Shown here piece by piece: positions 5,189 to 10,231 of a stretch of 10,231 nt of DNA (its first letter is position 1; each line of letters opens with the position of its first letter). The stretch comes from Gammaproteobacteria bacterium. GTDB taxonomy: Bacteria; Pseudomonadota; Gammaproteobacteria; Eutrophobiales; Eutrophobiaceae. The translations under genes were made by a program, and so were the position numbers. The DNA lies in assembly GCA_015661095.1 (NCBI GenBank), contig JACVQI010000054.1, forward strand, positions 1 through 10,231, given 5' to 3'. A model generated the notes under the pieces. That model did no database searches. It had not been told where the DNA came from and was given only the letters and a program-made list of their open reading frames with translations.

Positions 5189-7072
5189 GTGACAAATTCG
5201 GAAAAACCAGCGGGGATGCCGCCGGTCGCGCCGCTGAACCGCTTGTTTCAGCGCAAGAGCGTGGATCAAGTTCAAACCGAATACGCTCATAGCGAGTTGA
5301 AGCGCTCCCTCGGTCCTGTCAACCTCATTCTTCTTGGTATCGGCTGCATCATCGGCGCCGGCATCTTTGTGCGTACGGGTAATGCGGCTGCGCTGCATGC
5401 CGGACCGGCCGTCATACTGTCGTTCGTGATCGCGGGTATCGTCTGCGCATTTGCGGGACTTTGCTACGCTGAGCTGGCTTCGGTACTGCCGGTTTCGGGC
5501 TCTGCTTATACCTATTCGTACGTCACGATTGGTGAGTTCGGCGCGTGGGTCATGGGATCATTGCTGCTGCTCGAGTACGGACTCGCAGCGTCCGTGGTTG
5601 CGGTGGGCTGGTCGGGATACGCGGTAAGTCTGTTGCACGATATCGGCATCAATATTCCACCGGAGTTCACACAGGCCGTCGGCAAGTATGTTGTCGCCCA
5701 TGCGGCTATACTTCAGGTCACCGATCCAACCGTTGGCTTAAATGCCGTTACGGGCACGCTGGCTGGCGGCGATCAGGTGCAGTTCCTGGCCGGTTCGTCC
5801 GCAATCCTGCCCGGCGTTTACGAGGTGAAACTCGCGCAATTCGACGTCGTGAGTGCAGCACACACCGGATATGCCCTGACTAACTCCGCCGATATCTCGC
5901 TTGATATGGACATACGCGCGACGATCGCGGCCGTCGCCAAGGTACTCAGCGCGGACGGCAGCCTGCATGATCTTTCCGCGAGTACTGTTTTTACCGTGCC
6001 TGCCGGCTCCATCGTGCAACTACCGGCCGGCTCGTCCATTTCTCTTGCCGAGGGAGCCGTAGTTAAATCCATCATGAATCTGCCCGCGGTGGCCGTCGTG
6101 CTGGTCATGATGCTGCTGCTGATCGTCGGTGTCTCGGAATCCGCCAAAGTCAACAACGTTATCGTCGCCATCAAGGTGACCGTAATTGTTGTGTTCTGTG
6201 TGGTGGGCGCTGGCTACGTGAATCCGGATAACTGGCACCCGTTCATCCCCGAGCCCACAGGGGAGCCGGGGGTGTTCGGCATGGACGGGGTATTGCGCGC
6301 GGCCACGGTGGTGTTCTTTGCCTACATCGGTTTTGAAGCGGTTTCCACGGCGGCCGGCGAGGCCAAAAATCCACAGCATGACATGCCGTTCGGTATTCTC
6401 GGTTCATTGCTGATCTGCACGATTCTCTACATCTTTACCTCGGCCGTGTTAACGGGCGTTATACCATACACGAAGCTGAATGTGGCGGCGCCCGTGGCCA
6501 CTGCCGTCAACGAGTTTGGTCCACAGTGGGCATGGTTGGCGTATTCGATCAAAATTGGCGCAATCGCCGGGCTCACGTCGGTGATACTGGTGTTGATGTT
6601 CGGGCAGACCCGCATCTTTTACACCATGAGCCGCGATGGACTGCTGCCCAACGTGCTCGCGAAGGTGCACAAGTCATTCAGGACCCCGTGGATCAATACG
6701 ATCATCACGGGCGTTCTGTGCGCTTCAGCCGCCGCGTTTTTCGACATCAATACGCTCGGTGATCTTACCAGCGTTGGCACGCTGGCTGCGTTCGCGATCG
6801 TATGCCTGGCCGTGATTTGGTTGCGTCGTACTCGCCCCGATCTCGAGCGGGGTTTCAGGACGCCGTTCTATCCGGTCACGCCTATACTCGGTATCCTGTC
6901 CTGTGTATTTCTCATCACCCGCGTCGAACACCGGGTGCAGGTGTTCTTTTTCTACTTCTTGATCGGCGCTGTGTCGCTGTATTTTGTCTACGGTATCTGG
7001 AACTCAAAACTCGGTCGCGGCATTACTGTGGCCGGGCACGAGCCGCCGCCGATGGATTTGCCGAAAGGATAG
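5189..7072 (+). CDS. APC-superfamily (CAT-type) amino-acid permease with an extra periplasmic domain
   Basis: This inner-membrane secondary transporter of amino acids has the LeuT fold and is related to bacterial ApcT and animal CAT carriers. The unwound helix 1 motif is GIGCIIGAGIF (50-60). Helices follow near 70-95, 115-149, 297-315, 321-343, 367-388, 402-424, 447-477, 502-518, 527-545, 563-577 and 585-603. VNNVIVAIK (321-329) places Lys329 in helix 5, the lysine that replaces the Na2 sodium site in proton-coupled ApcT. Helix 6 has FFAYIGFEAVSTAA (376-389). At 627 residues it exceeds the usual 450-500, because residues about 160-294, in the outside loop between helices 3 and 4, form an extra soluble domain. 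The start is GTG at 5189, with GAGGTGA (5178-5184) four bases upstream. The substrate is unknown, though CAT relatives often carry cationic or other amino acids. Confidence 0.9.
   Translation: MTNSEKPAGMPPVAPLNRLFQRKSVDQVQTEYAHSELKRSLGPVNLILLGIGCIIGAGIFVRTGNAAALHAGPAVILSFVIAGIVCAFAGLCYAELASVLPVSGSAYTYSYVTIGEFGAWVMGSLLLLEYGLAASVVAVGWSGYAVSLLHDIGINIPPEFTQAVGKYVVAHAAILQVTDPTVGLNAVTGTLAGGDQVQFLAGSSAILPGVYEVKLAQFDVVSAAHTGYALTNSADISLDMDIRATIAAVAKVLSADGSLHDLSASTVFTVPAGSIVQLPAGSSISLAEGAVVKSIMNLPAVAVVLVMMLLLIVGVSESAKVNNVIVAIKVTVIVVFCVVGAGYVNPDNWHPFIPEPTGEPGVFGMDGVLRAATVVFFAYIGFEAVSTAAGEAKNPQHDMPFGILGSLLICTILYIFTSAVLTGVIPYTKLNVAAPVATAVNEFGPQWAWLAYSIKIGAIAGLTSVILVLMFGQTRIFYTMSRDGLLPNVLAKVHKSFRTPWINTIITGVLCASAAAFFDINTLGDLTSVGTLAAFAIVCLAVIWLRRTRPDLERGFRTPFYPVTPILGILSCVFLITRVEHRVQVFFFYFLIGAVSLYFVYGIWNSKLGRGITVAGHEPPPMDLPKG
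5666..6070 (+). other. Region encoding the inserted periplasmic domain of the permease
   Basis: Residues about 160-294 interrupt the permease between helices 3 and 4, in a loop predicted to face the periplasm. The segment is rich in Val, Ala, Gly and Ser, lacks membrane-length hydrophobic stretches and has no cysteine. It contains two similar units, G-x-x-VQ[FL]-x-AGSS-x-x-L at residues 194-207 and 273-286, 79 residues apart, which suggests a beta-rich fold. The frame is uninterrupted, so it is not a frameshift artefact. I recognise no named domain. Confidence 0.6.
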
Positions 7073-7082
7073 GCGCCGCTCA

Positions 7083-7113
7083 CAAAATCAAATAGTTGTA
7101 CTATTTGATTTTG
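7083..7113. terminator. Bidirectional terminator hairpin between permease and kup
   Basis: A perfect 14-base-pair stem runs from 7083-7096 to 7100-7113 with a TGT loop. It is AT-rich, with AAAA on its left edge and TTTT on its right, so it can serve the permease on the plus strand and kup on the minus strand. It begins 10 bases after the permease stop codon. Confidence 0.7.
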
Positions 7114-7133
7114 GCTGCACATCCCTGTGCAGC
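7114..7133. terminator. Second hairpin of the convergent terminator cluster
   Basis: GCTGCACA (7114-7121) pairs perfectly with TGTGCAGC (7126-7133) around TCCC. It directly abuts the previous stem. For kup transcripts it lies upstream of the AT-rich stem with its T-run. Confidence 0.5.
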
Positions 7134-7134
7134 A

Positions 7135-7161
7135 GGATCCTCTGACTTAACCAGAGGTTCC
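7135..7161. terminator. Third hairpin, immediately behind the kup stop codon
   Basis: GGATCCTCTG (7135-7144) pairs with CAGAGGTTCC (7152-7161) with one T-T mismatch and a seven-base loop. Its outer edge touches the kup stop (complement of 7162-7164). It most likely belongs to the kup 3' end, as a terminator or mRNA stabiliser. Confidence 0.45.
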
Positions 7162-9096
7162 TTAAATCTTGATTGGTGCGCCGATTTCCACCACCTGGCC
7201 GGTAGGCAGGTTAAAATATTTGGCGGGATCGCTGGCGATTTTCCACAGGAAGATAAAAAACAGTTTCACCCATCTGGGCGCCTTCCATGAGGATGAACCG
7301 GATAACATCAAATCCTCTCTGGTCAGAAAATAACTGGCGCTATCCGGATTGATATCGGGGTGGTCGGCAAACGCCCGGTTCAAGGCCGCCGGGATGTCCC
7401 GTTTTTCGAGGAAGCCGAAGTGCAGCGTGATTTGATAGATATTATGCCTGAGTTCGATGATCGGCAGGTCATCATATTTATGGACGTAGGGGACGCGGTG
7501 GGAAGCGGCGGTCACGATCAGCACGTACTCGTGCATGACCTTGTTGTGCTTCAGGTTATGCAGCAGGGCACGGGGCACCATATCCTCTCTGGCGGTGAGA
7601 AACACGCCGGTACCAGGCACCCGGATGGGCGGATTAATTCGCAGCGATTCGAGAAAGACATCGATATTCATGGTGAAGTTATCGATGGAAAGTTCCAGTT
7701 GCCGCCGGCCCCGGTGCCAGATCAGCATGATACTGGCGACGATGAATGCAACAGCCAGCGGTATCCAGCCGCCTGCGCTAATCCGCAACAAGGTTGAACC
7801 CCAATTTATTCCATCTATGCATAAAAACACGATTACGAACAACCCCGCGGTAACGGGATGCCAGTGCCAGTAATCCCTGAGGATGAAATAAAACAGGAAA
7901 GTGGTAATCACCATGGTGGAGGCCACCGCGATGCCGTAGGCGCCGGCCAGGGCGCCGGAGGACTGGAAAATTATTACCAGCAGCACGGTCATGATGAGGA
8001 ACAGATTATTGATCACCGGAATGAAAATCTGGCCGTATAGCTGCGCAGACATTTGCCGCACATTCATACGTGGCAGCAGGCCCAGATGGATGGCCTGGCT
8101 GGTGCTGGAAAATGCCCCGGCTATGACGGCCTGGGAGGCGATGACGGCCGCCAGGGTGGCGATGGCGATCAGGGGTATGACCGCCCAGGTGGGCGCTAAT
8201 TGATAAAACAGGTTGTCCGCCGTTGCCGGTGAGCGCAGCAGTAACGCGGACTGGCCGAAATAATTGATTAATAAAGACGGTAATATCACAACGAACCAGG
8301 CCAGCCGGATTGGGTTGCGGCCGAAGTGACCAAGATCGGCGTACAACGCCTCGGCTCCGGTAATGACCAGAAACACGATACCGAGTATGGCAAACGCCTT
8401 GAATCCCTCCATGGAAAAAAAACGGATGGCATGCATGGGATTGACGGCCAGCAGTATTTCCGGAGTTTGCACAACGGATAAGGCGCCCAGTATCGCGATG
8501 ACGCTGAACCAGACCAGCATGACTGGCCCGAATATTACCCCGATTCTGCCGGTGCCGAAGTGCTGACACCAGAACAGCAGGATTAATATCATGACGGCTG
8601 ATGGAACGACATACGAGGCAAAACGGCTGCTGAATACATTCAATCCTTCCACCGCGCTGAGCACCGTGATGGCTGGCGTAATCATGGCGTCCGCGTATAG
8701 AAATGCCGCGCCGACCAGCCCCAGCGTTAACAGATATCCCGGTGCGCCGGCGGGGATGTTTTTGTGCTTGATCAGCAGGGTCATCAGCGCCAGGATGCCG
8801 CCTTCGCCGTGATTATCCGCGCGCAGCATGAAGATGGCGTACTTGATGGTTACAATCAGGATGAGCGACCAGAAGATGAGCGACATGACGCCGAAAATAT
8901 TGGCCGGGACCGGGGTTATGGAGAAGACGCCAAAAAAACATTGGCGAACCGCATATAACGGACTGGTGCCGATATCGCCAAAGACAATTCCCAGTGCAGC
9001 CAGCGCCAGGGCCGATTGTTTCTGCATTACCGGGGTATTATTCATGACTGCATTAGTAGTGCATGGGATGTTACTTATTTTATTCTGATTCAGCAT
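7162..9096 (-). CDS. kup: Kup-type low-affinity potassium uptake transporter
   Basis: Kup (KUP/HAK/KT family) is an inner-membrane potassium importer, probably proton-coupled. The open frame gives 644 residues. Helix 1 carries the ion-binding motif FGDIGTSPLYA (39-49). Further family blocks are ADNHGEGGILAL (93-104), YADAMITPAITVLSAVEG (134-151), GAEALYADLGHFG (247-259) and SSTSQAIHLGLLPR (330-343). After about twelve helices (to about 460) comes the cytoplasmic tail, with LLHNLKHNKVMHE (511-523) and YFLTRED (589-595). The start is uncertain. No Shine-Dalgarno precedes ATG 9096, and residues 1-17 look unlike the family. The internal ATG at 9043-9045 (Met18) would give 627 residues, nearer E. 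coli Kup (622), with GDIG at the usual place. It converges on the permease across three hairpins and diverges from the AOR gene. Identification is firm. Confidence 0.95.
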   Translation of the reverse strand: MLNQNKISNIPCTTNAVMNNTPVMQKQSALALAALGIVFGDIGTSPLYAVRQCFFGVFSITPVPANIFGVMSLIFWSLILIVTIKYAIFMLRADNHGEGGILALMTLLIKHKNIPAGAPGYLLTLGLVGAAFLYADAMITPAITVLSAVEGLNVFSSRFASYVVPSAVMILILLFWCQHFGTGRIGVIFGPVMLVWFSVIAILGALSVVQTPEILLAVNPMHAIRFFSMEGFKAFAILGIVFLVITGAEALYADLGHFGRNPIRLAWFVVILPSLLINYFGQSALLLRSPATADNLFYQLAPTWAVIPLIAIATLAAVIASQAVIAGAFSSTSQAIHLGLLPRMNVRQMSAQLYGQIFIPVINNLFLIMTVLLVIIFQSSGALAGAYGIAVASTMVITTFLFYFILRDYWHWHPVTAGLFVIVFLCIDGINWGSTLLRISAGGWIPLAVAFIVASIMLIWHRGRRQLELSIDNFTMNIDVFLESLRINPPIRVPGTGVFLTAREDMVPRALLHNLKHNKVMHEYVLIVTAASHRVPYVHKYDDLPIIELRHNIYQITLHFGFLEKRDIPAALNRAFADHPDINPDSASYFLTREDLMLSGSSSWKAPRWVKLFFIFLWKIASDPAKYFNLPTGQVVEIGAPIKI

Positions 9097-9158
9097 TTAT
9101 GCGTGCTGCCGGGCTCACCCGGAATGCACTGCTTATGAAATTACCCATACGTCTTGTA

Positions 9159-9164
9159 ATTATA
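9159..9164 (-). promoter_or_regulatory. Candidate -10 element for kup
   Basis: Read on the minus strand this is a perfect TATAAT, about 63 bases upstream of the longest kup frame. The hexamer 17 bases upstream (CTGCAA on the minus strand) matches TTGACA at only three positions. It is placed sensibly for either kup start but is not proven. Confidence 0.35.
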
Positions 9165-9304
9165 TTCGCTTCTCCAGCCGCTTGCAGGGCCAATTACCGC
9201 ATAACGGAATGGTATGTTGATTTGATGGAAATAAGGGTTATTACACGGTATGCTTAATGCGTCTCTGATTGCTTCATGGATGACACAAGCGAGATGTTTC
9301 CAGT

Positions 9305-9321
9305 TGTTAATCAGATTAACA
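9305..9321. promoter_or_regulatory. Perfect 17-base palindrome, probable operator of the AOR gene
   Basis: TGTTAATC-A-GATTAACA is a perfect inverted repeat with a one-base centre, in the kup/AOR spacer. It ends ten bases before the GAAGAGAG ribosome site and 26 bases before the AOR ATG. That position overlaps or follows the likely promoter, as expected of a repressor or activator site for a dimeric regulator. It does not match the FNR consensus (TTGAT-N4-ATCAA), and I cannot name the regulator. No clear -35/-10 pair for AOR was found in 9165-9304. Confidence 0.5.
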
Positions 9322-9347
9322 CCAGCATAACGAAGAGAGTGATGATT

Positions 9348-10231
9348 ATGTCCGCAACAGCAGATAAATTAATCCGTGTAGACATGACGCAACAGCGCGT
9401 CGCTATCGAGGAATTTCCAGCCGCATGGCAGCTGCTCGGCGGACGTGGTTTGTCAGCAAGAATTCTGTTAAGCGAGTGTGATCCGAAATGCGATCCGCTA
9501 GGACCGGATAATATCCTGGTGCTGGCGCCCGGTTTTCTGGCCGGCAGCAACGCCCCGACCTCGGGCCGCTTGTCGGTCGGCTGTAAAAGTCCCCTGACCC
9601 GAGGCATCAAAGAAGCCAATGTCGGTGGCGAGCCTGGCCAGGACCTGATGAAACTCGGTTATCGGGTGATTATCGTTACCGGCCAGCCGGCTGATAAAAA
9701 AGCGCGCTGGGGACTTGAGGTCACCACTGACGGCGTCAAGCTGGTACACGCGGATGAATATAAAGGCATGTGGAATTACGCGGCCTGCGCCAAGCTGTTG
9801 TCCAAATATGGCAAAACCGCCTCCGCCATTTCGATAGGCCCGGCAGGGGAGATGATGTTGAAGGGCGCCTCGGTTGCCTGCACCGACAAATCCAGGGATC
9901 GGCGTCCGGCCCGTCATGCCGCGCGCGGCGGTGTCGGCGCGGTAATGGGATCGAAATGCCTGAAGTGGGTGCTGGTTGATGCCGGCAAATCCCCGACACG
10001 CAAACCGGTCGATGCCAAAGGTTTTTCCTATATCGTCAAATCCGTCAGCAAGGATTATCTCGGCGGCCACCGCCACGAATTGATCGCGCATGGCACCAGC
10101 GGCGTGGTGCCGGTCGCGAATATGTTCCATACACTCCCTTACAGAAACCGCACCTCTGGACAAAACCCCCACTTCGAGGGGCTGGATGGCGCCAGGATCC
10201 GGGCGACCTTCGAGACACGCGGCGGCGGTAT
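9348..10231 (+). CDS. Aldehyde:ferredoxin oxidoreductase family protein, N-terminal part (runs off the window)
   Basis: The frame is open from ATG 9348 to the right edge, giving 294 residues of a protein that is usually about 600. AOR-family enzymes hold a tungsten (sometimes molybdenum) bis-pterin and a 4Fe-4S cluster, and oxidise aldehydes to acids with ferredoxin. The N-terminal pterin-binding domain is visible: GGRGLSARILL (31-41), the DPLGPDN block (49-55), APTSGRLSVGCKSPLTRGIKEANVGG (69-94), then RPARHAARGGVGAVMGSK (186-203). HGTSGVVPVANMFHTLPYRN (248-267) starts the next domain. The first cluster cysteines (CxxCxxxC) would come just after the window edge, so they cannot be checked. In-frame GTG 9339 and ATG 9342 also exist, but GAAGAGAG (9332-9339) is best spaced for 9348. 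The subtype (AOR, GOR, WOR-like or aromatic-aldehyde type) is undecided. Confidence 0.88.
   Translation, partial: MSATADKLIRVDMTQQRVAIEEFPAAWQLLGGRGLSARILLSECDPKCDPLGPDNILVLAPGFLAGSNAPTSGRLSVGCKSPLTRGIKEANVGGEPGQDLMKLGYRVIIVTGQPADKKARWGLEVTTDGVKLVHADEYKGMWNYAACAKLLSKYGKTASAISIGPAGEMMLKGASVACTDKSRDRRPARHAARGGVGAVMGSKCLKWVLVDAGKSPTRKPVDAKGFSYIVKSVSKDYLGGHRHELIAHGTSGVVPVANMFHTLPYRNRTSGQNPHFEGLDGARIRATFETRGGG

Noticed and set aside
5185..5193. ATG AAG TGA minimal ORF overlapping the permease GTG start
   Set aside because: The Shine-Dalgarno GAGGTGA ends directly against this ATG, too close for initiation, while it is correctly spaced for the GTG at 5189.
5666..6070. Permease insert as evidence of a gene fusion, frameshift or inserted element
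   Set aside because: The frame is unbroken, no terminal repeats flank the segment, and helices on both sides belong to one permease; it is better explained as an in-frame loop domain.
8006..8569. 187-codon alternative-frame ORF on the same strand as kup
   Set aside because: The kup frame is continuous and conserved here; the other frame shows no family features.
9063..9257. 64-codon ORF in the kup/AOR spacer
   Set aside because: It overlaps the kup start and the candidate kup promoter, lacks a ribosome site and has no recognisable features.

Overview
The window looks like ordinary chromosome from a proteobacterium, most likely a gammaproteobacterium. The main grounds are a CmoA that aligns well with the E. 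coli protein, a split secD-secF pair, a Kup potassium transporter, moderate base composition and clear Shine-Dalgarno sites. The tungsten-type aldehyde:ferredoxin oxidoreductase at the right edge suggests a facultatively or strictly anaerobic, possibly sulfur- or aromatic-metabolising relative. That is inference; no rRNA or other taxonomic marker is present. I see no IS element, CRISPR array, prophage, tRNA or rRNA.

Layout, left to right. 1-270 is the tail of a periplasmic or envelope protein (tentatively DUF2279-like), followed by a short hairpin. 411-1964 (+) holds two methyltransferase-fold genes: a CmoA-type carboxy-SAM synthase, then a membrane isoprenylcysteine/phospholipid methyltransferase-like protein. 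2143-4946 (+) is secD-secF, the accessory proton-driven motor of the Sec translocon, here without an adjacent yajC. 5189-7072 (+) is a CAT-type APC amino-acid permease with an extra periplasmic domain of about 130 residues. Its leader carries a promoter-like element, a six-codon ORF with a perfect Shine-Dalgarno, and mutually exclusive base-pairing segments. 7083-7161 is a tight array of three hairpins between convergent genes. 7162-9096 (-) is the potassium transporter kup. 9348 to the right edge (+) is the N-terminal part of an aldehyde:ferredoxin oxidoreductase, preceded by a perfect 17-base palindrome likely to be an operator.

Most of the window is housekeeping or transport. The genes do not form one pathway: they are separate transcription units (cmoA + membrane methyltransferase; secDF; permease; kup; AOR). 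I did not find a complete undescribed multi-gene system. The parts most worth a second look are the permease leader (possible attenuator or translational switch), the permease's extra periplasmic domain with an internal repeat, the AOR operator-like palindrome, and the pairing of a carboxy-SAM synthase with a membrane methyltransferase while no cmoB is visible.
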